In this document: positions 41,906-54,100 of the stretch, one piece after another
Layout of the letters: every line of letters begins with the position of its first letter
Numbering within the stretch: the stretch's first letter is position 1
Assembly: GCA_001724265.1 (NCBI GenBank)
Contig: MEDY01000113.1
Span: 1-64,000, forward strand
From: Rhizaria sp. SCN 62-66
Taxonomy: Eukaryota > Rhizaria, unplaced
DNA length: 64,000 bases
Reading direction: 5' to 3'
Notes under the pieces: model-generated
Told to the model about the DNA's origin: nothing
Databases searched by the model: none
Seen by the model: the letters and a program-made list of their open reading frames with translations, nothing else
Position numbers and translations under genes: made by a program

Positions 41906-43322
41906 GTCTTTCGTTAACGCTTCTGTCCGTCGTCAGTCTCTTTGTCTCATGTTACCGCTGCTGCTGTTGCTGTGCTTTGTGCGTTTGTCGCTCTCTGTGC
42001 TGTGTAGCTTACTGCATATATTACCTCACTACTTTCGTCGTAATAATAACCAACTCTCACCGCAAGATCAGCTCAACAAACGCGCATTCACCGCAAGTCT
42101 CTCGATAGTTCAGCACGATCGCGACATACCGCCCCGCCACGCGTTACAACACTACTCATGTCATGCATATATCTGCCATTTTTCGCTTCCACGCAACGCC
42201 ATGCAACCACACACACTCCACACTGCAAGCAAGCGCACAGGAATCAGCTGTCACCAGCTGTTTGGTCTGTGTATCTGCATCTCTACGTGTGTGCGTCTGG
42301 ATGGACTGCGTTGTGTGCGGGTCGAGTAACATGGCTGCGCGCCGCACCCTCTTTGTGGTGTGTGTCTGCCCGTGTTTTACGTTGGACAAGTGGACGTATG
42401 GTGCTTGCTGTGGCACCTTTTGATGGCGCGAATGTACTGCGTCATTTTGGCGTACTCCAGCTCCGGCTTTTTCATCACTCTATTTGTTTTTTACATGCAC
42501 CAAATCTTCTGTTATATATCCTTTTTCTTCTCTCATATGTTCATTTGACATGTATACCTTTGTTTTTTTCGTTTGCGCTACACGCTTATCTACCGTGCCC
42601 TTCCCCTTTCTCTGAGACTATGTACTCCTAGTCAGTTTTCCCCCACACTCAGTCAACGTCGCATCGTTCGGTGCTGCTTCGTTTGTTTATTCGCTGAGTG
42701 AGGGGGTGTGACCTGGCTGGCTAGCTTTGAGACCGTCGGTCGAGTGTTCGCTTCGGTGGTGACACGGAATAACAACGTCATCACAATAAAGCATTTTATC
42801 GCGATTCAACCCCATCAACTTAGCAATAATCACGACGCTTCTGCAATAAATTACAGCTTGAATATATTTTATTTTATAGAATTATCCCATTTAGGCTTTA
42901 TTACCGCTCGTAAAACGTACTTCTCTTGCAATTTTAAGTCCTCGCTCTCCGATCCGTCCGTTCGTTCCGTCCGCAGTCATTTTTGCGAACCGATTGGGAA
43001 GCAGAAGAGCAAGACAGAACAAAATGAACAAATGACGAGTGCACTTGGAAGAAGATAGAACAGGTTCTGCCATCGCTAGATGGTCTGCTGGCTCCTTTGT
43101 GATATTGTACTCATTGAAATCTTTACGTTATATAAAATCTGTTTCACTCTGCACTACCCTCGCCCTATATCTCACCTCGTATCATCTCCCCTCGACACAC
43201 GCCCGCTCCACCACCACCACACTGCCTGCTCTCTGCACGCCTCCCCTTGTCCTTGTCCCTTCCTGCCCGCCCCCGCCCCGTGGCTGTGACTTGTTCACTG
43301 CGCAGAGTTAGCCCTCGGCCCC
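41470..43322. other. Long non-coding gap with CT tract
   Basis: 1853 bases between two plus-strand genes, the longest gap in the window. The plus strand is T-rich. Open frames here, such as 41694-42329, encode Cys/Leu/Phe-rich AT-biased peptides unlike the real genes. An inverted repeat GACCG-T-CGGTC lies at 42731-42741, probably in the upstream region of the CBS gene. It could hide a non-coding RNA or unrecognised 5' exon, but I see no evidence for either. Confidence 0.5.
41870..41901 (+). repeat. CT dinucleotide microsatellite
   Basis: About 16 uninterrupted CT units in the non-coding gap downstream of the PNUTS-like gene. Confidence 0.95.
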
Positions 43323-44900
43323 ATGTCCGGCGAGCCCTCCACCCTCCACAAGGGCCTGCAGACGCAGTTTTCGTCCCTCAAGCTGTCTGCACTGCCCAAG
43401 AACACCGTGCGCTCGGCCGACGCCAACAAGGACACTGGCGTCATCGAGACGACCACAGACACGCGTCTGCGCGACGTCGTGTCGCTTATGCTCAAGAACA
43501 ACATCTCCTCGTGCCCCGTGCGTCGCTCCGAGTTCAAGGACGTGCACTCGGGCGACTTCGAGAAGGTGTACTTCGGCGTCATCGACCTGCTCGACATCGT
43601 CGCCTTCGTGCTCTCGATCCTCAAGACCACGGCCTCCTGGGGCAAGGGCTTTGAGGCCGTGCTCGAGGCCGTTGTCCAGTTCGCCGAGCACACTGTGCAG
43701 GACGTGCTCGACGCCTCGCCGTCGATCCAGTTCCAGCCCATCCTCTCCACTGCCACGGCTGATGCCGCGCTTGCGCTGCTGGGCAAGGACCGCTTTCACC
43801 GCGTTGTCGTCATCAACTCGGAGACGCGCGCGCTCGAGACCATTGTGACGCAGTCCTCCATGGCCGCGTTCCTTCACTCCAAGGTCACCTCTGACCCTGT
43901 GTTCGCGGCCTTCGCGGCGCAGCCTCTCTCCGCCTTCGGGCTCGGCGCGGAGCAGCGCGTGGTGTCTGTGCCGCTCACGCACAAGGCCGTCGACGCCTTC
44001 CACCTTATCCAGAAGCACCGCGTGACGGGCGTGCCCGTCGTCGACCGCTATGGCTCGCTCATCGGCAACGTCTCTGCGCGCGACATCCGCTCCATGGTCG
44101 GCTCCCCGGACAAGTTCGACCGCTTGTTCGACTCGCTCGGAGAGTTCCTGGTCGACATCCAGGCCGACAAGGCCGACCGCGCCGCTACGCCCACCCCCGG
44201 CGCCGCCCCCGCGCCCCACGTCACCGCCCCCGCCGCCGGCGCCACCCCGCAGCAGCAGCTCGCGTCCCCCACCAAGTCTGCGTTGGCCAGTCCTTTCGCG
44301 CCCCAGTCGGGCAAGCCGTCCCCCGCGCGCCGCCTCTCCGCCTCGCACACCGAGCCCGCCGCGCCCGCACCCGCCCCCGCCGCTGCGGGCCGCTGGGCGC
44401 TGCCCGAGGCGATCTGTGTTGAGCCCAGCACCACGCTGGCTGACACGCTCGCGCTGCTCGTCACCAAGCGCATCCACCGCGTCTACATCACTCGGTACGG
44501 AACGAAACGACGACGAGACATTATCGTTTTATTGAATAATTTAATTGTGTATCTTGTCTACTTTGATATCATACTTAATTTTTTTATCAACACGCTTACA
44601 TCTACCCCACTTAGTATCTTTTCTCAACTCTCTCGCGATTATATCTTGCTCTGTTGACTTGACTCCTGTATTGCCCGATTGCCGTATTACAGCTCTGAGC
44701 CGTCGCCGGTGGACGCGAGCAAGACGATCCGCGCGCCGGTGGGCGTGGTGACGCTGACGGACGTGATGCGCGCCTTCGCCGACGGCGTCGTGCTCGCCCA
44801 GCGCCGCAGCTCACTCACCTCGGCCGACGCCATGCGCGACACCATTGCCGCCGCCATGGCCGCCGCCGCCGCCGCCGAGGCCGAGGCCGCCAAGCCCTAA
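43323..44900 (+). CDS. Four-CBS-domain protein, AMPK-gamma/SNF4-like
   Basis: Exons 43323-44494 and 44693-44900, phase 2, 198-nt intron (GTACGG...TACAG); 459 aa. Four CBS motifs can be seen: about residues 38-100 (DVVSLMLKNNISSCPV...GVIDLLDIVAFV), 138-185 (AALALLGKDRFHRVVVIN), 217-262 (AFHLIQKHRVTGVPVVDRYG, then NVSARDI) and 362-430 (ALLVTKRIHRVYITR, continuing across the intron to GVVTLTDVMRAF). Two Bateman pairs in one chain are the plan of AMPK/SNF1 gamma subunits, which bind AMP, ADP and ATP to sense energy; plant CBSX/PV42-type proteins have the same layout and are the alternative. A Pro/Ala-rich linker of about 75 residues splits the last pair. The Asp in SARDI (third CBS) is the type used for ribose contact. 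No partner kinase is nearby. Stop TAA. Confidence 0.75.
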
Positions 44901-45538
44901 GCCCGCAGAGCCAACTAGCGAGATCGCGGGTCAAAGGCGACTGTGAGCAAGTGCTGCGGTGGACCGAGAGACTGACTGAGTGACTGACTGTTTGATGTGA
45001 ACAATGACGACGTTTGACTTGAAGAGCACGGCTTTGATTGATCAGTGACGAAGCGAGAGAGAAAAACGCAAAAGAGTTTGAAAATTTATGATACGATAGT
45101 AAAATGATGTTGATGATGATATTGACAAACAAACACAGACAAGATGAAATAGTCTGTTGTTGTTATTATTCGCAGCGATAGAAGCTTCTTAGCTTCTGAG
45201 TTTGTTTTGATTAATTGTGTCAGAAGTAAAAAGCACAATAGTAACAACAACGACGACAACTACGACAACGACAACAGGCTGGTTATTTTGTTTATGATTG
45301 ATTATGAGCAACGACAGTTCAATAACCACGAGTTGAATTTTGATAATAGTTTAAAACATATCAATACAAAGTTTTAAAATTCCATAACAAGTCGAAAACA
45401 ACAGCATCTAATTGTAAAAGAAAGGTTACGGTTACGGTTACATAAATAAGACTTTGTATGACAATGGATGGAATGACCATCAGGCCAACAGATAATCACA
45501 TTTTGACAACTCGCACCACAGTCAGTCAGCGCACACAC
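44901..45538. other. Convergent 3' intergenic region
   Basis: 638 AT-rich bases between the stops of the CBS gene (+) and the small membrane gene (-). Contains three tandem GGTTAC units at 45424-45441 and AAC/GAC-rich simple sequence near 45240-45280. No gene seen. Confidence 0.55.
45424..45441 (+). repeat. Three tandem GGTTAC hexamers
   Basis: Exact direct repeat, three copies, about 100 bases downstream of the small membrane gene's stop. It differs from known TTAGGG-type telomere units and is too short to be an interstitial telomere block. Confidence 0.9.
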
Positions 45539-46350
45539 TCAGTCGTCCTTCTGCTGGCGCCGGCGCTCGCGCTCGCGCTCGACGAGCTCGGCGACGGCGC
45601 CCGCGTACTGCCGGTAGCCGACCATGAGGATGTTGACGGCGAGGGTAGTCAGCGCCAGCGGCTTGTGCGCGCCCTTGATGGCAAGCCGGTCGATGCCGGT
45701 GTAGTGCGCAAGCGGGCGCGAGTACATCATGGTCGCGTACTGGGCGCAGAAGAGAATCGGCAGCAGCAGCCAGTGCCAGCGCAGCAGGAACAGCACGAAC
45801 GACGGCGGCCGCACTGCATTCCCACTCGCGCCCGCAGCAGCGCTCTCACTGGCACTTGTACTGGTGGTTGTCACAGGAGTGTTGGAAGTGACAGCAGCGG
45901 TTTTGAGCGAGTAGCGCAGGTAGGGCAGGCGCAGGATGACGACGAGGAAGCGGGCAGCGATCATGACGAATGAGAGCACCATGAGGTACCAGCCGAGAGT
46001 CATGTGCAGGTTGATGATGCCGTTGCGCGTCGAGGGCAGCGGCCAGCCCAGAGACGCAAGCTCGAACTGGTACACGCCGAGCAGGATCTATATAGCGCAT
46101 GAGCAGCAGAGAGAGTCGTTATGTTGCAGGCAATCGATGGATGAAGAGAGAATGCACAAAGAACGATGGTGAGCGAGGAAGGAAGAGAGTGCTGTGACAT
46201 GAAGACAGACAAAGAAGAAATGGATGCGGTATAAATAGATAGGATACAATGTTTTTAATGTCGTACCTGAAAGATAATGAGAAGCGAAAAGGGCATGAAG
46301 TGGTAGCGCATCGTCAGCGATAGCGCTCGCTTGACGAACGTTGGAGCCAT
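45539..46350 (-). CDS. Small multi-pass membrane protein, possibly cytochrome b561-like
   Basis: Exons 46350-46267 and 46087-45539, phase 0, 179-nt intron (GTACGA...TATAG); 210 aa. Four hydrophobic segments: about 18-36 over the splice (FSLLIIFQILLGVYQF), 56-82 (HMTLGWYLMVLSFVMIAARF), 124-148 and 168-186, with a Ser/Thr/Ala loop between the second and third and a charged tail (ERERERRRQQKDD). Histidines sit at the membrane edge of each segment: H17, H56, H133 and H169. That spacing resembles the haem-ligating histidines of bacterial-type b561 membrane cytochromes, but I recall the pattern only loosely and no clear signature proves it. Otherwise an unknown four-TM protein. Stop TGA. Confidence 0.6.
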
Positions 46351-46846
46351 TCTGCACTCAAGAAAAAAGACAAATACAGAGCGCAGCCGTTGGCTTGAGA
46401 TGTATAATTAACGAATAATATATTTTGAAGTCGCTTATAACTGTAAACTTATGAGAAACGTGTAGTATCGGATTTTAGACTGTGAATGTATTCAAAAGAA
46501 AATCATCGCTCGCATAATCGGCAGTGCAAGCCCGACCTACACGTCAGCATTCTTCCTCTCGCTGACATGTCCAGGCCACCTCTTCTGCCGCCTTAAAGCG
46601 TGCGACAGTGTGCGCGCAGACGCCACCAGCGGGGTTGTCCGCCGCCGCCCGCGCTACATAGACTATCGTAAAGCCGCCCTCTCGCCCCAGGGCGCGAGGG
46701 CTGAATTGTGTGTTTGTTATTTTGATTTGATGAGTTAGTTTCGTACTGTTATCTCGTATCCTGCTTCGTTATGATGCCTCACCGCAGCGGACCACCGGGG
46801 TTTCTCCCCCCAGCCCCCAGCGCGGCTATCCCGGCGCACTGCGCGC
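46351..46846. promoter_or_regulatory. Intergenic region, tandem minus genes
   Basis: 496 bases containing the upstream region of the small membrane gene and the 3' region of the roadblock gene. A GC-richer island at about 46530-46690 has GTCAGC and GCTGAC arms 12 bases apart. No gene seen. Confidence 0.45.
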
Positions 46847-47563
46847 TTAGAGGGACTGGATGATGATGAGGAGGAACTCGTTGTCGGGCGCGACCATGAT
46901 CTCGTGCTTCTTGGACCGGATGCGCAGGAAGGTCAGGTCGTTCTGGGGGTCCAGGTCGCGCACCACCGAGCGCGCCTTGGTCGCCAGCTGAGAGATGTTC
47001 GCCGCGTACTGCGCAAGAGAGTGCAAGAGATAACAAATGCGACAAGAGATGGAAAGAGAGTAAGAGAGTGAGAGTCAAAGCTATGGCAATGTTGAAGGTG
47101 TTAAAAAGAAGAGTCATAGGAGACTTGGAAGGGGCAAGGACGTACCTTGTGGGTGAGCTCATCGTCCATCTTCTTGCTGGGACGAATTGGGATGCCCTCG
47201 CTGTTGACTGTAGGTGTGAGCGTGCGGACAAGCATAGCGGACGCAGGGAAAGAGGGAAAGCATAGGTGTCTGTGAGTGAGGAGTGAAAAGACGGGTATGT
47301 CGCGCATAAAACAAGCGATTTAGACTAAAGTAGGGTGGATTCGTATGATGTGGCGAGTTAACGTACCAACGATAACGGCCTCGACGCCCTTGTGCTGCTT
47401 GATGCGCTCCAGGGTCTCCTCGATGTCGGTCTGGGACTGCAGCGCGAACGGGGGCGAGGGGAAGCAATGCGAGGGGGATATGAGCATGAGGTTGCAAGTG
47501 CAATTAGGACTAAAGCTCATGTTGGGATATAAGATAGTTTCGCAGTCTAGAATTACGTACCAT
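46847..47563 (-). CDS. DYNLRB: Dynein light chain roadblock (DYNLRB)
   Basis: Four coding exons: 47563-47561 (only the ATG), 47436-47367, 47207-47146 and 47008-46847, with introns of 124, 159 and 137 nt, all with GTACGT donors. The product is 98 aa, against 96 in human DYNLRB1. It reads [20 protein letters not shown] near the start, [11 protein letters not shown] across the second junction, and ends with [20 protein letters not shown] then [13 protein letters not shown]. These are the invariant blocks of roadblock/LC7 light chains, which dimerise and bind the dynein intermediate chain in cytoplasmic dynein and in ciliary or IFT dynein. Matching to the family across every exon boundary validates the splice model. 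Stop TAA. Divergent from the giant TPR gene. Confidence 0.95.
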
Positions 47564-48119
47564 GGACTGTAGAGAAGCGGTGGGGAAGATAAGGCAAGGC
47601 GAGGGAAAGGAAAGTGCAAGGTTGTGGTAACGGAAGGGGAAAAGGTGAAAAATGTTGTCTCAAATGCACAGGAATCTGGCGACACTATGAAAGCTTAATA
47701 TAAATATATGAACTCGCCTGGCTGTTTTAAAATCTGGAAATCCGTCAAAGTTTGAAACGACAGATGCTACATCGACTTCTTTAGCTTTGAAATCTGCCTA
47801 CCATGCTTGGCGGACCGCCGATCGTTGCCGAGCCACAGCGGCCGCGATTCAAAACAAACGCTACTTTTCCAGTCGCCAAAACGTCTCATGATCGTCATAT
47901 AGCGATATGATTTGGATATGATATCTGCCTAGTTGTATAATATTTATAATCATAATTTTTATTTCTCAAATTTCTACAACTGTTCCTCTAGCGCTGTCTA
48001 TAGCCCTGACTGCAAGAACCAGTTACTCACCTCTCGCTGCCCTGTCTTTTCACCCATGTAGCCCCACCAACTCTAGACCTTTCCTTTTCTCGCCGCGCCG
48101 CCGCTTATTAACGAGAGCA
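47564..48119. promoter_or_regulatory. Divergent promoter region, DYNLRB(-)/TPR(+)
   Basis: 556 bases. A GC-rich island at about 47800-47850 holds the inverted repeat GGCGG-A-CCGCC (47809-47819) and a GCCGAGCCACAG stretch that partly echoes the element at 4358-4388. The rest is AT-rich, with a run of A/T at 47930-47975. Confidence 0.5.
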
Positions 48120-51100
48120 ATGTCCACCGCGGCGCCCGGTCCGCTGCACGGGCCTCAGTCTCCGCGCTCCCCGTTCGCGTCCGCGCCACCATACACAACA
48201 ACGTCGAGCAGTTCTTCAGCCTCTGCGTCGTCGTCGTCGTCGCCGTCATCAGCGTCGCTGTCAGCCGCGTCCCTGGCCGCGACGCCCGTGCTGTCCTCCT
48301 CACTGCTGCCGTCGCTGCCGCGCGCGCCCGCGGACGCCCCCACCGTGCTGCGCGCCGTGGCCCTACTGGTCAACCAGGCGCGCCTCTGCCGCGCGGCGGG
48401 CGCGCTCGAGGATGCGCTCGCGCTGCTGCACGACGCCAACGCGCTCGCGCCGCACGACCCCACGCTGCTGCTGCAGCTGGGCGCGTTGTACACGGACCTG
48501 GGCGAGCCCGCGGTCGCGGCGACGCTACTGCGGCGCTTTCTGTCCGCGGCCGTGACGGCCAGCGTGCCGCCGCTCGACATCATCCTGTCGCCGCGGTCGC
48601 AAGCGCTCGCGCTGCTGCGCGCGCAGTCGCTCAACAACAGCACTAACACCGACAGCAGCAGCATTAGTAGCAGCAGCAGCAGCGCTAGCAGCAATGCGGC
48701 CGCACAGACTGCTTTCCTGCCGCTTCTGCCGCCGCCGCGGTCGCGCCGCTTCGCGAAGCTGTCTCTCTCGGCGCGCTTCCCCGCGCTGCTCGCGCTGTCG
48801 GAGCTGGCCCGCGCCGCGACGGCCGCCGGGGACGCTGTGCTCGCTGCGCAGGCGCAGACGGCGCTGCTGTTCGCGATGCGGACGCAGCGCGACCACGACA
48901 CTTACACCAGTCTAAGTGCCCTCTCCAAGAACAAGACCGGCAAGACCCGCAACGCGAGCATCATCGCCGCGCGCAAAAGCGTCTCTGCGAGTGCGGGCGC
49001 CGGCGCGAGCGCGAGTTTATCCGAGGCTGAGGAGGAGGCGGCGGAGGTCGAGGAGTGGGGCAGCGGCTGGCCCCGCGACTGGGACAGCGACACCGCGGTC
49101 GAACACTGGCTGGGCCCGATTGCGTAGTCAAACGACGACAACGACGACAACAAAAGCTTGAACGCGAATGGGATTGACGCGCTGTTTAGTCTGCCTGCTG
49201 TGACAGTCTCTGCCACTGGCACAGAAACGCTTTTTAACGACAAAAATAACAACGCCAACAACAACAGCAACAGCAACAGCAGCAACATTCTCGTCGAGCC
49301 CGCGTCGCTGGTCGGCCCCGTCCCGACACTGTCCTTGTCGCGCGCGCGGCAGGCGACGTGTCTGCGCAGCATGGCGCGGCGGCTGCGCGCTATGGGCTGG
49401 CCGCGCCAGGCGCTGCAGTGCGCCGAGCGCGTCCTCGTCCTGACCGCTGCCAACAACAGTAATACGAACAGCAGCCACGGCAGCAGTGCGGGCAATAGCG
49501 CCGTCAGCAGCAGCAGCAACCTGGTCACCGCTGACACTGACACCGCGAGCGACAGCCAACAACAACAACAACAACAGCAACAGCAGCAGCAGTCTGGCCG
49601 CGTCCCACCGGCCTCGGCGCTGGCTGCGGAGGCGTCGGACCTTCTCCTCGCGGGCTCCCTTGCGTTCGAGCTCGACCTGGTGGAGAAGGCGGCGCTGTAC
49701 GCGCGCGCCGTGCTGGAGCTAGGCACCAGCAGCGCCGCTAACGCCGCCGCGGCCGCCGCTGCGCTCGGCGCGAACAACATCAACAACAGCGGCAATAGTA
49801 GTGCTACCAATGCGAATAACGCTGGCGCTAGCGCTGCTGATGGCGGTGAGGCTGAGGTCGGAGCCATTCTCACCGCTGCTCTTCGCTCCCCCACAAACAA
49901 CACCAATACTAACAACGCTACCAGTAGCGGCAGCGGCAGTGGCAGTGCGAGTGCAGTGGAGAGTGCTAACGCTCTGTGGGACGCGCAGCAGCTCGCGCGC
50001 CTGCTCCTGGCCTCCGTCTCGCTCGCCCTGGGCTCCGCCGCGGGTGCCGCAGACGCCACCGCGCTGCTCGACTTGGTTCTAGCGGCCCCGGAGCGCAACC
50101 TGCCCGCAGTGAGCGCGACCGCTTTTTACACGCTGAGCAGCGTGTTGTTGCTGCAGGGCAAGGCGCTGCCCGCCGCGGGCGCTCTGCGCGCGTGCGTGGC
50201 CGCGCAGACCGCCGTGCTCAGGCAGCACCAGCGCCGTCGCAGGGCGCGGGCGCGCGCGCGCGCCGCGGCGGCCGCCGCCAACGCTGGCTACGTCAGCGCG
50301 CTAAGGTACGACAAAGCACGATAACCTTTCTTTATACGAGCGCATATACGCTTAAACTACACATATAATTTGCTATTCGATTTAAATAATTTGCAATTTT
50401 GTGATTTAATTTAGTTTCAAGTTTATATTCTCACATTTCACGCCTATCTCTTTCATACTGTGCTCTTTGTCCCATTTTGTCGTCACAGCAACGACAGCGC
50501 GATGGCGGTGGTGTCCGTGGGTGCGGGCGAGGCTGCCGCGGCCGCCGCGGCCCCGCGCGGGCCCGACGGGCGCGTGGTGCCGGGGCTGTGGGTGCGCGAG
50601 GACGAGGCCGCCGCCACGGCAGCGCTCGACGCCGCGCTTTACGGCAACAGCAGCGGCAGCGGCAATGGCGGTAAGACCAATGGTGACCGCGACCGTGACG
50701 AGGAGGACGACAACGAGGCCGGGGCGGGCGCGGAGGCTGAGGCCGAGGGCTGGGACGGCAACGTGGCAGCCGCGCTCTGGGGTTTCACTGACAGCAGCAG
50801 CAGCGACGACGGCGACGACGACGGCGACCACGCAGACGACTCCGACGGTGGCGACGCCGGCAACGGCAAAGACGGCCACGGCAGCGCGGCCGACAAGAAG
50901 GGCCGCAAACGCCATTGGCAGCAGGCCTCCTCCTCGCAGCTCCGCCAGCAGCAGCAGCCGGGGAAGCCGGGGAAGCAGCCGCGCCGCCACCCGCGCCGCC
51001 ACCCGCTGTGGTGGCTACTGCACGCGCCCGATAGCGCGGGCGGCGCGGCCTGTCTGCCGTTGATCCCGCGCGAGCTCTCGCTCAGGGACGTCGCCGCCGC

Positions 51101-54100
51101 GGCGGCCAAGCTCGCGCTCACGCCCACGCCCGCGCCCGCGGTCGCGCCGCTGCTCGCCGCAGCTCACTTCGGTGGCAGCGGCGCCGACAACGCCCAGGCT
51201 GCGGCAGGCTCGCACACCAGCCCCAGCACCAACAGCGGCTCGATCCCGGCAGGCTCCGGCTTCAGCGCCGTTTCCGGCTCTGGTGCCGGCTCTGGCCCAG
51301 GTCCGGGCCGCACGACGGCGCCGCCACTGATCCCATCGCTCCACCTGCCGGCCCGGCTGAGCGCAGCGTTCGCGCCGCACACGGCGACGGCGCATACGGT
51401 CGCGCTTCTGGTGCCCTACTACACGGAGCTGCTGCTGCGCTACGGGCCCGACGAGCGCGTCCTGTGGTACCGCGCCAACGCGCACCGCGCCGCGGGCGCG
51501 CTGTTGGCGTGTTGCAAGGACCTGGATCGCATGCACGACCTCAACCCGCGCTTCCTCGCCGAGTACCTAGCCAAGCCCTGCCCCTTAGACGCGCTCGACG
51601 GGAAGAAGCTATGCTGGGTCCAGTGGCGCCTCTTCGAGCCGCTGCACCAGATCGCGCCCACCAACATGCCCTGCGTGCAGACCGGCTTGCTGCTCGCGCT
51701 GCCGCCCCCGGGGCCCGAGGCCGCGGCGGGGCTGGCCGCGCTCGGTTCGGGCGCGGGCAGTGACGGCGGCGGCAGCGGCTCTGGAAGTACTGGCGGCGGC
51801 TCCCGGTCTAGTGCCGGCGCCGGCTCGAGCGCGAGCGCGAGTGGCGGCGCTAGCGTGGCGATGGCCGGCCTCGGCCTGCCCTCGGTTACCCCCACGGCGC
51901 CGGCCTCGCTGACGTCGCTGCCCGTTGCGCTGCCCATGCTCCTAGAGCGCCTGCTGCTGTACTACCGCCTGACCTCGGACCCCGCGGCGGCGCTGCCCAG
52001 TGAAGACCCCGCCCACGGCCACCTGTGCGCCGTCGACCTGCTCCGACAGCTTGCGGCGGCCCCGGCCTCGGCCGCCGCGCCCAGCCTGATCGAGGCGCTC
52101 ATGTCGCCCTACGCGCAGGAGCGCCAGGCGCAGCGGGCCGGACTGGGTCTCGGCGGAGCGGCGGGGTTCGCGCCGGCCGCGGCGGCCGCGGCGGCGGCGG
52201 CGGCCACCGCGGCCGCGACTGCTGCTGCGGTGAGCAGCAACATCAACAACAGCAGCAGCGGTGATGCAAACGCGCATGACGGCAACGGTACACTGAGTGG
52301 AAACAACAAGACAAGTCCGATTGGCAGCAATATCGGCGACAGCGCGACGCCCGACGCTGCCGCCGCCGCGAGCGCCGCCGCCGCCGAGGCCGCGGCCGCC
52401 GCCGCCGCCGGGTCCGCCGCGGACGTGAGCGCGTTGCTATCGTCGCTGGACCAGGGCACGGCGTCGCTCACCACGCCGTCCGCTCTGACCGCCGCCGACG
52501 TCAGCGCGCAGGTCTCGGCACTGCTGACCGATTACCTGGCCCTGCTGCTGCCGCGCACCGGCGGCGCCGCGCGCGGGCGTCTCACGCTCGCGCTGCTGCG
52601 GCTGCGCGGCTGGGACCTGCCCACGCTGCGCCACGACTGCCTCGAGGCGCTGCGCGGGATGAGCCAGGCCGCGGCCGCACTCCTCACGGGGCCCGAGGCC
52701 GCGGCGTACGCAGACGTGTTCCCATTTGCGGGCACCGCCAACCGGCCCCCCGGCACCGCGGCGGCCGGCGGCCAGAGGGCGGGACTCGCGGTGGACACGG
52801 CGGTGCTCTCGGTCCGCCTCGGCGACCCCATCCTGACCCGCGCGCTGGCGCTGACGGGCGATTTGTGCCTGGTCGACGTGCCCATCGCGACCTCGGCGCT
52901 CTCGTTTCCGCCCACCGGCGCCGCGCACGCCGCCGCGATGCCGACCTCCTCCTCCTCGGCCGCCGCGATCGGCAGCGACGCCGCGGGCGCTGACGGCAGC
53001 AACGGCAACGGAAACAGCGCCGGTGTCGGTGTGGACGGCACCGCACTGCCGTTCAGCGTGCCCGCCGTGGACGACAACGTGGTGGCGATGCCGCGCCAGT
53101 TCGTGGCGTGGACGCTGCGCCACGAGGCCGCCGCGTTCCTGTCGCTGCTCGCGCAGGGCTACCTCTTGCAGGCGCAGAACGACAAGTGCGTGCTGCTGCT
53201 GCACCGCGCGCTCAGCCTCGAGCCCTCGTGCGCGCTCGCTCACACCGTGCTGCTGGGCTTCCACACGCGCTTCTCACCGCTGGCGGCCACGGCGGCGCAG
53301 CTCGCGCTGCTGCTGCAGACGCACCCGCTCTGGGTACCCGGTGCGGACCTCCACTGCCAGCCGTTGCTGCACTCGCCGCGCTCCTTCCTGCGGCCCGACG
53401 GCGCCAAAACGCTCTCGGCGCTGTTTCTGCGCGGCGAAACCAACCTGGCCGCGCTGCCGCTGATTACGGGCTCGGCCGCGGGCACCACAACGCTGGCGCT
53501 GGCCAACGCGCAGCTCATGGCGCGCGCCACGGGCGCCGTCGCCGCGGGCGCCGCCACGGGCCCCGGCGCCGCGGCCGCGCTGGGCCTCACGCTCGACGCG
53601 GTGCCCAGCTTCGCGCGCGCGGTCAGGCTCGTGCGCTCGCACGCGCAGCCCTTTTACCGCCGGCCCATGCTCATTCTGCGCTCGAGCAATAGCTCGGGCA
53701 GTCATAGCAGCAGCAGCAGCAGCAGCAGCAGCTCTAGTCATGGCGTCATTGGCGACGAGAGCAAGGATGTCGCCGACCGCGAGCTAGCGCAAAGCGACAC
53801 CGGCAACGGTGATGATTATGACGACTACGACGTGGTGGTGTTTGACGCAGACGTGTCGCGCCCACCGCCGCGCCCGCTGCCGCCGACCGCGGTTTGGGTC
53901 GCCGCCGCGCTCGCCGAGCCCGCGCCCGCCGCGCTGCCTCTGCCTTCGTCCCCGTCGCCGACCACGACCGCGGCCGCGGCGGCAACTGCGACTACCGCGC
54001 TGTCGACGCGGCTTGGCGCGGGCCTGCGCATCCGGCGCCGCCCGACGCCCGCACAGCACGCCGCCGCCGCGCTGCAGTCCGTGCTGAGCGGCCCGGCGTG

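Noticed and set aside
41694-42329. 211-codon plus-strand frame in the long gap
   Set aside because: Cys/Leu/Phe/Ser-rich, runs through the CT microsatellite, and has low-GC codons unlike all true genes here.
45424-45441. Interstitial telomere repeat
   Set aside because: Only three GGTTAC units, and the unit does not match known telomere families.
49158-50324. A separate gene starting just after the UAG
   Set aside because: No ATG until 49371, the frame is the same as upstream with only Asn/Asp filler between, and the 3' end splices onward. Kept as an alternative, not the main model.
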